NCBI RefSeq assembly: GCF_018320785.1
Contig: NC_054884.1
Span: 26,041,667-26,105,666 of the forward strand
DNA from: Cheilinus undulatus
Taxonomy: Eukaryota; Chordata; Actinopteri; Labriformes; Labridae
Direction: 5' to 3'
DNA: 64,000 bases
A program made the translations under genes and the position numbers. Below the pieces are notes generated by a model that saw only the letters and a program-made list of their open reading frames with translations, ran no database searches and was not told the DNA's origin. This document shows positions 36,331 to 49,374 of this stretch, piece by piece. Every line of letters begins with the position of its first letter. Within the stretch, counting starts at the first letter, position 1.

Positions 36331-36927
36331 TGAAATCATCACGTCAGAGTCTACTGCCAAAGACATTACACATTTCTCTTTAAAATAATTGTTAAATGTG
36401 TCTTAAGTCTCTCCTGATCAGCCACAGAAAAAAAGGAACTTGATTAAACTTGGATTTTAAAAAAAGGAAAACAAGATAATGGTTGAAGAGTAGAGAAGGT
36501 GTAGATGATTTTTGACTCTCCACTGAGTTTTTGAAACTGATGTGAGACATCAAGATGCAGTGGTGTCCTTATTGTCCATCAGTGTGGGTTTAGTGTGGCT
36601 TATCCTAAGTGTCCTAAAAAGAACAATTGCACATGTGATTAATGTGATTTGAAAAATGCGCTAAATATACAGCTAATTAATTGCAATCAATGTTGACAGC
36701 CCTAGTTTTGCATTTATTTGGTAATTAAGAGACTGTACTGGTCAAACTTTTGCTTTAACTTGTTGCTACTTGAAAAAAAAGTTAAGAGGAAAGTAAATGA
36801 TGATTAAGTTTATCCATGGTGGACATGAATATTTGTATTAGATGTTTGAGAAAATGTGTTTTTATTTCACTGCTGGCATTTTTTGTCAGGAATCTGTGAC
36901 TCAGTGGTAGTATTGGTTGTTTCTTTT

Positions 36928-37108
36928 TTTATAGATTTATTTTTGGGCATTTTCGTGCCTTTATTAGATAGAGGAGGACAGTGAATACAATCGGAAACAG
37001 GGTCAAGAATGGGGAGAGACATGCGGTAAAGGGCCTCAGGCCAGATTCGAACCCCGGCCGCCTGCGTACATGGGGAGCGCCTTTAACCACTAGGCCACCT
37101 GCTTCCCG
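36928..37108 (-). mobile_element. tRNA-derived SINE, minus orientation
   Basis: Read on the minus strand it carries an A-box-like TGGCCTAGTGG and a B-box-like GGTTCGAATC, the RNA polymerase III promoter of tRNA-derived SINEs. The tail contains CTCTATCTAATAAAGGCACG on that strand. Degraded relatives occur at 40,780-40,890, 45,085-45,205, 50,840-50,970, 57,003-57,085 and 61,565-61,742. Confidence 0.8.
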
Positions 37109-37129
37109 TATGGGTTGTTTCTTAACTGA

Positions 37130-37340
37130 AATGTTGGGGGTTCAATTCCTGGCCTCAGCAGTCACATTTTGATGCATCCTTGAGCATGACACTGGACCCC
37201 AATTTACCCACACTGGGGCATGTGGATGCATATGACAGGGATTTGTTGAGCACTCTACCAAAAAGCCTCTGCCATCAGTCTGTGAATGGTAAAAGTGACC
37301 TGAGTAGTCGGGTGACTAGAAAAGTGCTGCACAACCTCAA
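37130..37340 (+). repeat. Dispersed repeat (GGGTTCAATTCC ... AAAGTGCT type)
   Basis: The sequence GGGGGTTCAATTCCTGGCC, then CCTTGAGCATGACACTGGACC, then AAAAAGCCTCTGCCATCAGT, then GTCGGGTGACTAGAAAAGTG is a pattern I recognise from teleost short repeats. Parts recur at about 4,221-4,370 and 33,520-33,660, and inverted at 34,270-34,440. Confidence 0.6.
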
Positions 37341-38191
37341 GCTGATTTATCATTAACCATTCAGCTGGACTATTCCTGATTGACTCTGAACATACGTGAC
37401 TCCTCCTTCTCTGCTAAGGTGAGCTTCCATTGGCGGGGAGAGGATTTAACCTGCTGACTCTTCCTGGCAGAGACATCAGTTTCCTCGTAGGTTAGTGTGA
37501 CAGAGACTTTGTCTCACTGAGGTTTCATCCCTGGTGTGCAAGCATTGAGCTGTTCACAGAGTAGTGTGCTCTATAGTCTTTCTAACCTATCACCAATCCC
37601 CTCATTGTGGCTGATCTATTTTGCAATTAATTGAGATACATTTATAATAAAGACAGAAACTGACAGGAATGTTTCCCACAAAATTATGCTTGCATTTGTT
37701 TTAGCATCTAATATGATGAAAGTGTATAAACTGTGGAAAGAATTCCCAACTTGAGTCCCAACTTGAATACACCATCAAATCTTGATGAGTAGCTCTATCC
37801 TAGGAGACAAAAACTAACCAAAATATCAGTTTCTTTTTTTATCAGAGTGGGTTTTTAAATATCGGACTACTCAGAAATGTGACAAGTTTGTTTCAGGTGT
37901 TACCTCTAGTATGATTGCATAATACGGTCTTAACACAGTGAATACTTCCTCTCTAAATTTAGCAGTTACATCACCTCAAACTGTCTTTCTAACAAAAACA
38001 ATCGATTATCGGCTTAGTAAAGGCTTGAGACGGCTGTGTCATGAGAGGATATCCCTGGATACTGGTCCTGTGTTGAAATCAGACGCCTCACTCCCAGCAA
38101 CTCTGTTTAAAAAAAAAAAAAAAAAAAAAAGAAAAGGAGAAAAAAAAAACATAGGGGGCATGCTGAGCCAAAGACGTGGAAACACAATGGG

Positions 38192-38197
38192 TTTATT
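38192..38197 (-). other. Candidate rgr polyadenylation signal
   Basis: AATAAA on the minus strand, 244 bases past the rgr stop codon, a normal distance. No upstream alternative was seen. Confidence 0.55.
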
Positions 38198-38440
38198 GTG
38201 AATGCTCTAACATGGATGGAGGAGCAGTATAAACAATTTGCTGTAAAAAGAATGCAATAATTAATAATGACACAAATCCAGTCTGCACAATGAGGCAACG
38301 GAAGAACTTGTGTGAGCTCTACCAAATGTTCTCAAATGGAAATATTACAACTCTACTAAAACACTTAACCAAGACTGTAACCATCCTCTAATAATGAATT
38401 TAATGGTTTTGGATGTTTGCTGAACAAGCTAAGTTTCCTC

Positions 38441-41400
38441 TTATTTTGACTTTTTAAGAACAGGCTCAACAATCTTCTGTCCTGTGAGGAAGTTCCAAAC
38501 GCCGCCTCGGTAGAACTCGTTTCCAAATGTGTAGAGGAGAGCGTTCCAGATGGGGTTTGTCTTTGCAAGAACTGGAAGCACCTGCAAAAAAAGTATTCCC
38601 ATTATTAGTCAAGTAATTGATTATTCATTTTTCATTGTTATTTAGCCGTCTGTGTACAATCACAATAAAGTCCCAAGCTGGCTGAAAAACATAAGTGGTC
38701 AAATTCTCAGACGGGTTATAAACAAATCCATCTGGATTATTGAAATCACTTTATTTGGAAGTTAAAACTGAAGCTGAGCACATGAGAAATATCTTTAAAA
38801 CCCCTTCTCATGCAGAAAAGCAATTAACAATACAGTTAGTCAAAACTGAACTACTGTAAAATAATATGGACATCGTGTCTTCATTTTAATCATCTGTGCA
38901 AATGTGAAGCTAAAGCCCTCTGTGAAACATATTGCACTGGTGACATCTTCTAGATCTAGGATATGTACATATTACAAAGGAAAACAAACATTTGGACATA
39001 AACAGCATGATAACATCAAACTATAACAGCAAAATATATATTAACAAAAATGTATTTGGTGTGGAATTTAGCTGTTTTAGCTTGACCTTTGCTCCATCTG
39101 TTTAAATAGGGGAGGAGGGGTTTATCATAATGAATAAATATCACAATCAGTTTGTTTCCACCACTATCTGGCTCAGGCAAGCAGACACTTCCAGATCTGT
39201 AAAAAGCACAATAGGGCCAGAAATGCATTCTGTGGTTTTTACAAAATCAGGTCTTTCATGCAGTGTTATCACTGAATCTTTTTCAGACATGTGACTACTA
39301 TGATGTCGTCCATTACAGTGGACAGTGGTGTTGACATTTGGCAACTAGATATTGTAGTAGATAATTACATTTTAGTTGTATTTGGGTGTCATAAGAGTAA
39401 CTAAATAGAATCAGGCTACTCAACACAAATGTCACTCAGTCTGTCAAATGAGGTGACTTAGGTGATTGTTTAGTGTTTCATTAAAATATCACAGTAAGTC
39501 ATCAGGCATTCCCAAGTACTCATTCTGCTTTCCACAATCATTCAGCTAGAAGTCGACAGGAAACAGGGTGATGGAAACACTGTTTAATACTTCATAAAAT
39601 GATTTGCATGCATCTAATACTGACATTCAATCTTTCTTAACTTTCTAATTACAAAATGTGCACTACACTTATGAATATGAGTATTTATTTAACTGGAGTT
39701 TTTATTGAACTTTTACATGCAGTGACATGCCCCTCTAGCCATTAAAAGCAGGGTAGGGGCAGGGTGGACAGACTGTGTGATTTCACATGCAAAAGGTCTA
39801 CACTTCAGCCAGTTAGAAGGGGGAGCTCTAAGTGTTTTAGCTTCACTCCTAGATGGCTGTCACTCTGTCTACTGAGATACAGTTCATGGTCTTGCCAAGA
39901 AATGATTTTACTAGTAATGTTTTTTCTTATTTGCCTTTCATTTTATTTGAAAATAATTTGTAAGAACTTGAAGGCTCATTTAGCTGTATTCTTAAAAACA
40001 AAACAACAAAAAAACGGATTTTGGAAATAAAATCAATGACTGTCATATTAAGACAACACTCATGGGAAAAATGACAGAATCCCAAAAAATAGATCAGTGT
40101 AATAATGAAGCAGACTTCTTTTAAATTCAGTCAGCCAATAGCACATAAACTTCCATTTCTTTTTATCATCCTCACTGTATATTTTTCTGTTTTCCTTCAG
40201 CTTATTACAATAAATCAAAATAAATGAATGCTCACCATCCTTAGCTTTGGAGAGACAAGTTTGGCATTAGAAAAGCAGGCATAGACACACATGACGACGT
40301 AGGGGCCCCAACATGTCAGCAGTACTCTCAATGGCACACTGGTGTTAAACTGAAAAACACAGGTTCATGTGACACGTTAGACACAAAATATGCACAATAG
40401 AGAGCTTAGAAATCTTGTTGGTTTAGTGTTGACAATTTTCAGCTGGAAATAGGGAAAAATATTTTGCATTCATTAAGTTATGGCTTTAAAATCAACACTT
40501 GTGATGTGGGAAGATCTTCAGATTTTACTCTCAAAAAAAAAAAAGGCCATGATTTCATAACATTTTCTAAACCCATTACATTATATGTGATATCTTAGAA
40601 AGATCCTGTTCTTTTACAATGGTTTCAAGGCTCCTAAATAAAGATCTTGGCCATCATATCTAACACATCCTTTACCATTTTCAGTAATTCAGTTTGTAGT
40701 TGATGGAACAATCAATATTGCACTTTATTGACTATTATCTAGAATCCTGTTCAAAACAGCGCTAGAAGTCTATGAGTTATGTCTGAAGCTGTTCTCTTCG
40801 ATGTGGGTAGTCTGGGTTCAAATCCATTCATTTCCTGTTAGTCATTCCCGGCACTTTATGACTCTATCCTATCTTCAGTAAAGGCAAAAAATTTCCAAAA
40901 CCTGGACGTTTATCTTGCTAAGCACAATCTGCTCTTTTGAACTCCTTTCAACAGGGGTATTAAACTCATTACTTGGTCCACTTCCTCTGATTCTGGATTA
41001 TGGCCCTCAGAGGACTTTCACACACAGTATGTCAACTCCTCCACCAGGGGGCCCTCAGTCAAAACAATGACAAAAGATAACAAGCAGAGGCATACCACTA
41101 AACTCTGCCAACATTGCAGCCCAAACCAGGAAGGCTACTTTTTACAGCCTTTCTCCCTTATTACATGAATTTCATCCATGAAACAAAATTGCCACTTTGC
41201 ATTTTAGCAAGAACACCTCATGGAGAGCAGTTTTAAAATTAAAAAAAGCTGATTTAAACAGGAAGTAAGAAGTGGAGGCAACAGAACACATCTCAAGTAA
41301 GCAGCACTTCACATGAATGGGATACAGCAACAGAACGACAGCTTCATGTGGACTGACATGAAATTTAAGACAAATATATAAGCGCACTCTCGCTAAATCT

Positions 41401-44400
41401 GGTTTAATGGAAGTCTTGAGTTTCCAGGGATTTTCTAGGATATTGCAACAGTGTTACCCTGTAGTGGTGGATCTTCTTGAAGTGTCTGTAGATGGCGTCA
41501 TAACATGACCACATGGTGTAACATGGGAGCAACAGGTAAAGCACCACCAGACTCAGCATGTAAGTCACATAGTCTCTGTGGAAAAGATAAAAATGGCAAA
41601 ATATTAAGTTAAATATTGATTCAAACACTACTTTGTGCACATATTGAGTTAATATGCTATTACCTGTCCCCTTTGGTGTAGTCAAGCGTGCAGCATGTCT
41701 TCATTGGTTCAAAGTCAAAGACGCCCCAACCCATGAGAGGAATAGCAGCCCAGAAGATGGACAGAACCCAGATGAGGCCGCACATGGTCATAGTGGTGCT
41801 CCAGAAGAGCTTCTGTCCTGCAGAGCAGACACACAAATGTAGTTGTTTTATGAGTTTATGATTTTAAGAAAATACAGTTAATGGCCTGGGCAAGGCAGAC
41901 TTCATGCTAAAGGATTTTTAAGTTCTAACTGATTTTAAAAGCATGGGAGGCCATAAACACAAGGGCATTTCCAAAATGTGTCAACATTATAACCTTCAAT
42001 TCAGTCACACCACAAGACAACACACCTGCTGTCTTAGGTAAAAGTTTCACAGCGGAGATTCCACAGGCACTATGTCTCACAGAAACTTGTGATCAAATGT
42101 GATTTCAGAGGAAAAACAAATTTACAGTACAACTTCCCTAGGATGCATTCTAGGTTTTTTTCGCAAAAAGAAGAGATGAAAAGAAGAAATAAAGACAAAA
42201 ATCCTGGCTTAGAAGATGGTACGTTTATGCTCACTGCCCTGTTTGTGAGCTGTAAAACTATGCAACATCCAGTTGGTGATGCTTCTCAGTCTGCTCATTC
42301 TCTTTGCCTTTGTTAGTTTCCAGTTCAAAGCAACCCATTGAATCCTATACATTTGATATTTAGATTTCAAGATCAGGGAGGCTGACTCAAACTGGAGCAG
42401 GGAAACAATCATGACACCACACACTTGAGGATTATTTGGACAAGAAATTGGTCGTGGCCAGCCTTGGGCCTAAAATCGTCTAATGTATAGCCAGCCATAT
42501 CAGCTACTTTTGTTCAGGGAGGTTGTCTGCTTTTCAACAAAACCAAAACAGCTTGAACTCCATTTACATCATTCATGTTGTGCATGATGCATTATTTTTC
42601 AAAACTCTAAACAAGATCAGACTTATTTAGATGGAATCGGTAAATATCCCACATAGTTTCCATGTGCCCTTAATACATACTCTTTTTATTATCCCTCTAC
42701 ATGCATTCAGTTTACTACAATTTGACCACAAACACATGATCAGACATTTCATTTACTAAAAAATATGTACTAATTGTCATATTTCCTCTGGGGGCAGTGC
42801 AAAAACAAAACCACCAAATTCAATGGTCTAACCCTTAACTATTTCCACTATTTTTTAATATATTTATCTTATCGTAACCTCATTAAATAAGGTTGGATAA
42901 TTGACTCTTTTTGTTTCTTATGCGAACAATATCCGTCTCTTAATCCAGTAGTTTCCAGCGTTTTCTCTTCAAGCAACCCCTTCTTGTAACAGAGCTAAGC
43001 CCCCCAAGGACTATATACTGGACTCAGAGGTGCAGCACTGGTGATATACTGAACTTACTGGTGCAGCACTGGTGATATACTGAACTTACTGGTGCAGTAC
43101 TGGTGATGAATGGAACTTACTGGTGCAGTACTGGTGACATACTGAACTTAATGGTGCAGTACTGGTGATATACTGAACTTACTGGTGCAGTACTGGTGAT
43201 ATAATGAACTTACTGGTGCAGTACTGGTGATATACTGAACTCACTGGTGCGGTACTGGTGATATACTGAACTTACTGGTGCAGTACTGGTGATATAATGA
43301 ACTTACTGGTGCAGTACTGGTGATATCTGTCCCAGGCAATGGCAGCCAAGAAAGAGATGGAGGCCAGGATTGATACCATCCCTTGAAAACCATGATAGTT
43401 ACATCCTTCCACACCAAATGGCCAATATCTGAAAAACACAACAAGAACTTCAATCAAACTCCAGCATTCAGAGAATACAGCCTAAATCTAGTATTAAAAA
43501 ACTCAACTTGCATGTTCATATACGATTATAGAGATTGGTGGTAACATTTAAAAAAAAAACACATAAACACTATGATTAGACATGACCGATTTTAACATCC
43601 TAACTGCTTCCCTGTCTGTATAGCACAAAGATACCTACATACGCTCTTTAAGGCATGTGTTATTTTAAATCATTTAATCCTAAATGAGCTCAAATTTAAT
43701 AATCACATAAATAATAAACTTGTTAATAATCTTGAAAACACTCATATGCCTAAGGCTGGGTATTTTGACTCAGTCTCATTTTTAATATGTCATCAGTAGT
43801 CAGCGATGACATTTATGGTATTGGATGTTTCGAATATGTGCCCTTGCCAGTCATGGAAATTTCTTGTGTGAGCTATTGGCATCCTTTTGCAGGGTGGAGA
43901 GGACGTCTTAAATGCCTGGTCATGCTGGGGGATCAGCTTGTATAATGTGGGAAATGGGAAATTTTCAATTTGACTCTCAGTTTAAAATGCCATGCACCCC
44001 ACACCTCACCCTACCCCTCCATTCCTTCAAGAATCAACTCCAAGACCACAATTCATCATTCTGCTCCTCTCAAACACATTATACACAAAATAATTTAGCT
44101 TTTTACACAATACTTGTATCAACTAAACCTGGGGACCCTTTGCAAAGTTGTAGTTCTAGTTTTGAGGCCGTTTCATTTTTAATTATGCTCACATGGCTCA
44201 TTTAACTGCATCAATTTATGTTTACACAACACATACATTACATAAAGAGCAGTGCAGAAATGAAAGAGGCAACAGGGCTGCCTTTGTGGTTAATCTGGTC
44301 CTGCTGATGAATCAAATATATAATATGTAAGAGGTTTAAACAGGACAAAAAAACAGTGTAATGTTTCTTCATTTGAAGATTCTGTGATGTAATTTTCAGC

Positions 44401-46286
44401 AGGTTAGCTTAACAAACGTGAACTTTACACACTGAATAAAGTGGATTGTGGATTGGATTATGAAACCCAAAGGCTTATTACGCTTTTGCCACACGTTGGC
44501 TATTATCAAACACTGCGTAAGCCTTTTTGGGACTTTAAAAAGGAACATACAACCTCTACCATGACTTCACTGCTCATAGATGTAAAATACACTATTGAAA
44601 CTCTGTGTGCCGTCATCTTGGTACCTGAGATAACTGGCGTAAGCAGCTACAAGTCCATTTATATTCAAACTGAGGTCAGCCAGTGCGAGATTGAACACAA
44701 AGAAGTTACTGGGAGTCCTCATCTCCTTCACTCTGAGATAAGACATAATGCTGATCACATTGAGGAAGAAACCCAGCAAGCCTGAAAGAGAAAAATGAGA
44801 GAGTCACCCCTTTAAATACTGTTAAAGTCTGATTTTCTAAGCACAGTCATAAATCTACAACAAAAACAGTGGTCCATGTTTAAAGTTCATGTGAGGAACT
44901 CAATTGGTGATTTTGGCAACCCCTGAAAAAAGCAGCTTTGTCATTTTGCTAATAAATAATCACTGGCAAAATAAACGCTCCTATTTTACCACTTCAACTG
45001 ACACCTACCCTGCAGCAGCAGTTTTACACAGTAAAATAGCCTTATAGGGGGCACCTTGCAGTTATGTCTGCACATATATTATACATACGCTGTTGTCCTC
45101 AAAGTGGGCAGCTTGGGTTTAAGTCCTTGTGGCTCCTTTTCTGCACATCATTCCTCACTATCTCTCTCCCCAGAGTCAAATTATATCCACTGTCTTACCT
45201 GATAAATGTTTAATAGCCACAAAATAAGCCAGAAAAAAATAATACAACCCCAATTACAAAAAAACCGGGATGCTGTTTAAAATGTTCCAAACAGAATGCA
45301 ATGAGTTGTGAGTCTCAAAAACTCATATTTTACTCAGAATTGAACATAAACAACATGCCAGATGTTGAAAGTGTGACATTTTACCATTATATGAAAAATA
45401 TTAGTTCATTTTGAATTTGATGGCAGCAACACATCTCAAAAAAGTAGGGACAGGGCAATGAAGGCTGAAAAAGTAAGTGGTACTACTGGAAAAAAAAAAC
45501 AGCTGGAGGTCAGTAACATGACTGGGTATAAAAGGAGCATTTTACAGAGGCAGGGTCTCTCAGAAGTAAAGATGGGCAGAGGTTCACCAAAACTGTGTCA
45601 AAAAATTATGGAACACTGTCAAAAACATGTTTATCAACATGAAATTGCTTTGACTTTGATTATCCCTCCTCTCTGATGTACGTAACATCATCAAAAGATT
45701 CCTATCAGTCGCAAAAAGCTCATCTAGCTGTTTTTCACTAGTACCACTTACTTTTCCACCCTTCTTTTTACCCATCCATACTTTTTTGAACTTGCTAACA
45801 TCGAATTAAAAATGGGGTCATGTTTTCCATGAAAAGGTATCTGATACTTTTTTTTTGTTCTATTGCGAGTTTTTTTTTTTTAATTCAAATTTTAAAAAGC
45901 GTCCCAACTTTTTTTGGAATTGGGTTTTTAAGTTTTACTCAATGGAAGTCTTAAGTCTCTATGGGTATGATCTTGTTTTCTTATGTAAAGTCACAGGAGC
46001 TCTAAATGTTTTAAGTTGTCACCAGTGTGTCATTAGATTAAGCTGCGTTAAAAATGCTTACTCCAGACATTACAGTGGGAAAAATAAGAATACAAAATGA
46101 TGCATGTTAAGATTTTCCAAACCAAGATGTTTTTCTTATGTAAACAGTCATGCAGAGGTCACTGTCTCTTTAAATGGCTTCAAACATGAACTCCTGCATG
46201 CTTCACTTACCTCCAACAAGAAGCGCTGTCCCGAAAGCAAACATGTCAAAATCCGTGAATCCCTCCGGTAATGTATACGCTGCCAT
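38441..46286 (-). CDS. rgr: RGR opsin (retinal G-protein-coupled receptor), 7 exons
   Basis: Opsin of retinal pigment epithelium and Mueller glia that binds all-trans-retinal and acts as a photoisomerase yielding 11-cis-retinal. Exons: 46286-46211, 44781-44625, 43428-43307, 41817-41664, 41575-41458, 40349-40236, 38581-38441. They join in phase to 882 nt, 293 residues (human about 291-295). Seen: MAAYTLPEGFTDFDMFAFGT start, EMRTPSNFFVFNLALADLSL in TM2, WDRYHQYCTR at the end of TM3, MGWGVFDFEPMKTCCTLDYT in the second extracellular loop, and LAKTNPIWNALLYTFGNEFY in TM7 with Schiff-base Lys254. NPIWN replaces the usual NPxxY, as expected for RGR. Exon 3's donor is embedded in a 31-bp tandem array. 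lrit1 lies head-to-head 5.9 kb away. Teleosts have more than one rgr; the copy is not assigned. Confidence 0.95.
40780..40890 (+). mobile_element. SINE fragment in rgr intron 6
   Basis: B-box-like GGTTCAAATCC followed by TTCCTGTTAGTCATTCCCGG and TCTATCCTATCTTCAGTAAA, matching the 3' half of the tRNA-derived SINE seen at 36,928-37,108. It lies in the intron that separates the exon at 41,458 from the exon at 40,349. Confidence 0.6.
43021..43326. repeat. 31-bp minisatellite duplicating the rgr exon 3 splice donor
   Basis: Ten head-to-tail copies of a 31-bp unit (AACTTACTGGTGCAGTACTG then GTGATATACTG on the plus strand) start at 43,021, 43,052, 43,083 and so on to 43,300. The last copy (43,300 onward) is the real 3' end of rgr exon 3 and its donor. 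On the minus strand each unit reads ATCACCAGTACTGCACCA/GTAAGTTCA. Seven of the nine intronic copies keep GTAAGT or GTGAGT; copy 1 and copy 5 have lost the GT. Confidence 0.95.
45085..45205 (+). mobile_element. SINE fragment in rgr intron 1
   Basis: GGGCAGCTTGGGTTTAAGTC followed by CACATCATTCCTCACTATCT and a CTGTCTTACCTGATAAATG tail match the 3' part of the tRNA-derived SINE family in this window, with a decayed B box. Confidence 0.55.
45248..45924. mobile_element. DNA transposon copy 2 (CCCCAATT ends)
   Basis: Shorter relative of the element at 28,735-30,525. The left end is CCCCAATTACAAAAAAACCG and the right end (reverse complement) CCCAATTCCAAAAAAAGTTG. It shares the internal block ATTTGATGGCAGCAACA and the phrase GTAGGGACAGGGCAA. 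It lies in rgr intron 1. A plus-strand frame at 45,458-45,676 is element-derived and has no recognisable transposase domain. Confidence 0.8.
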
Positions 46287-46381
46287 GTTGAACTGTACAA
46301 AAATTTAAAACTTTGCACAAAAACACAACTTATTATTTTTCCCTGATGTGTGGCGGAGCAGCGTCTCCTCCAGAGAGACCC

Positions 46382-46387
46382 TTTATA
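46382..46387 (-). promoter_or_regulatory. TATA-box candidate for rgr
   Basis: TATAAA on the minus strand inside a palindrome CCTTTATAAAGG, 96 bases upstream of the rgr ATG. This predicts a transcription start near 46,355 and a 5' UTR of about 70 bases. There is a second TATAAA-like site near 46,425. Confidence 0.5.
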
Positions 46388-49374
46388 AAGGCTCTTTCAC
46401 GTGAAAACGCATAAAGACACTAATCTTTATAAACCCCCCCAACAATCCTCACAAGAATGTCCTAACGAGCTCACTTCCTGCAAACTTCCTGCAACTTTGG
46501 GATCGACCAAAGTTGCGCGTGTGCGCAGCAATTTTATCAAAAGTTAATCGATTTATTGATCCAGGTGTGATTTCTATAAATGTCTGTAAAGTTTGGCTTC
46601 GACTCAGAGTAGATAGAAAAGTTTCCTTCAACTCATTTGACCTGGTTTGTTAAGCTAGCGGTGCTGAGAGACAAAAGAGCAGAGAGAGGGGGAACATGGG
46701 AAATGTTGTTTTTCAGCAAAGTTATGGTAGGCTGAATTTAAGAGACTGTTCCTCCACAATGCAAACTTTTTTTCTATTTCAACTTCAGTTTTACTTGATG
46801 TCTCACTTTTATATTAAACAATTTAAGAGGTCAATAATGATGTGAGAAATGCTGTAATTTTAACAGGTTGAAAACTTAAAGTTAGCTGCTTGTAATTGTG
46901 GTTAAGGCCTATTGCTGTGCCTTTTCAACTATTTTCATTCGTCTGTCCTCATAATTCAATTAATGTGTCATACTGTAAAGGCTGTAAAGCAACCTCAGCT
47001 TGTTTTTTGCCACATGCGATCACATTTACTCCATTTTAAAGAATAGCATGCAGAAATGTGTGTCAAATTCACTGTAAGACTGCATTTTTAATCGACATCA
47101 CAGAAGCTGCTAAATTTAGGGTATGGTATGTCTATTTGTCATAAATGTCTCAAAAGTAACAATGCAAACTGCAACACATCCTTTTTATCCACTATAAGTT
47201 TGTCAAAATGAGCAATACTTTGAAATACTGTGGGACTATAAATAATATATTCTCCATTGTCTTAATCAGTGATAGTATCAAAAATGTGCCACCTAAGATG
47301 CTCTATTTATTTCAAAAGATAGTACCGTTGGAGAGGAATGAATACATCCAAAACTGCAGGAAGCCTGCTGCACACTGTCTAAACTGCACAAATACATTGA
47401 CAGGATTTTAGAACAGGAAGCATTTCCAATGTATTTGAGAAATTTATGCAGTATATGGGAATGCATGCAATCTTGTTAACTGAAACCAAGACAGTTCTTT
47501 CATGGGTGCCATAGTTTAAAAAAAAAGCATGAATGCCACTGGCTTGAACCGACATTTTATCAAAATTGAAAACTCTGGAGTCATAACAGCTGTTATAGTA
47601 TCGGAATACCTTATTTCATTCATTAAAAAACCTGCGACAAAGACATGTTTCACCTGCCTTGCAATGGGCAAATCATGCAAAGTAATAATGACACAGGACA
47701 TGCCTTTAAACTGGTTCAGTTGATCTTTATCTTAAATATGACCAAAAAGATAATAAGTTCCCAAAGAAGTGCAAAAACAATGAAAAGTCAATGCATGAAA
47801 AAGTGGATATATAGAAAACACACACAATGTGTTAACAGAAAGCTGAATTAGCCCTGCCCTTTCTCTACAATGTCAAATCACTTTATAAAAATCAAAGTCT
47901 CTCTAATCACCTAGATGTAATAACATAATCATCATTTGAGAAAACAAACTAATATTACAAACTTTTCCTTATATTTTACTGACTTAAAACTCAATGTCTC
48001 TAACTGCTTAAAACTTCTTTACCTCTGCCAGAGCAAAAGCAACAAAATAGTTTTGGATCTGTGCATTAAAAGTTTCTGCTGCTATAAATCCAAACAGGAC
48101 GCCCTTAAATAGTTTGTCAGAGGCCAGAAGCAACAGAGTACCAACCTCACAAAGACACAATCAAACAATCTGCTAATCTATAGCAGCTGAGTGTAGATTA
48201 ACAACGTGAATGTGGTGGATTCAGAACTTGTAATCTCTGTATAGATGGTTTGCATTGTGTGTTATAGCTGGTTTAAAGAACTAGCAACAACTTAAGTCCA
48301 CTGTGCAACAAATGTCTGCCCTCTCTGTGTAGACTATGGCAGGCAAAGGAGCAAAGCTACAAGTTTTGTAAACACAAGAACAATAGAGAATAGCAGACAC
48401 AGTATCTCCTCTTGTACCATCTTTAATGGAAGAAAGCTTCACCAAGGAAAAAGAGCACCCTGTTTTTCATAGAGTGTTTGCAGCCCAGCAGTGGGTGAAC
48501 ACATTAATACATTGGCTAACAGTTAATTACATCATCCTAATCTGCTGGTTTCACAATGAAACAAAGGTTTCAGTGTTGAATTGCATGTGTCTCGACTGAC
48601 TCAAATGATCAGGACTGAAGCAAATGTTTAGTCCTGTAGAAATATGAAACTTTAACAGCAGACATTGTGAAATCATAAGAGCAGACATCAATGAATTATA
48701 TAACAGCTGTCAGTACAAAGTAAAAAGAAAAAACAAGTTAACTACAGCTGAGTCTTTTAATTAAAGTGATGCAATTTCTGATTTTTGATTGTATTTATGT
48801 AACAAGCTGCCAACTCTTAAACTAAATTTAGCATGCCAAAGCCAGAAGTGGAAACGCTGAGTGACACATTTACTTAAGTACTTTACAAAAGTACACTTTT
48901 GTGACAGAGCTGACTTTTTCTTGGTTATTTTCATTTAACACAACTTTAAACTTCAACTGCTCATGTTTCAGTGATTAATTTTGTGCTTTCCACCATAACA
49001 TATTTAAGTTAAGGTTCATTTCATGTTAAAATTTAACTTTTGCAAATGTTAAAATAATATAAAATTCCCTCACTGATCACTTTATTAGGTATACCTGTGC
49101 AATTGCTCATTAACTCAAGCATCTAATCAGTCAATTTAAACAGACTGGCTACAGTAGCACACCGCCACATTGGACGTAACACCTGTCTGCTAACAACAGG
49201 AAACTGAAGCTACAACTCACCCAGCATCACCAAAATTGACAATAGGAGACCTGAAAAGCATTACCCGATGAGTCTCAATTTCTGCTGTAACATTTGAATT
49301 GTAAGGTCAGGATTTGGAATTACACAGTGCAAGCCTGCCAACCATGACATGTTCAAAGTTTAGTCAAACTAAAC

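Larger units (their letters stand above)
27421..38440. other. Intergenic region between slc18a3 and rgr
   Basis: No gene was supported in these 11 kb. The open frames are short, lack domains and mostly fall in repeats. Content includes a nested transposon pair (28,735-30,525), GTGGCAAAA tracts (30,790-30,995 and 32,868-33,135), a diverged 400-bp tandem duplication (35,650-36,330), SINEs near 36,928-37,340 and a 23-A run near 38,108. The part nearest slc18a3 may hold 5' regulatory DNA. Confidence 0.6.

Noticed and set aside
35595-36388. Several plus-strand frames of 66-117 codons in a CT-rich region
   Set aside because: They are explained by the diverged tandem duplication. The frames are not kept between the two copies and no domain is present.
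43241-43306. Read-through of rgr exon 3 into the minisatellite as coding repeats
   Set aside because: The frame stops after eleven residues, and exon 4 joins perfectly from the 43,307 donor. The array is intronic apart from its last copy.
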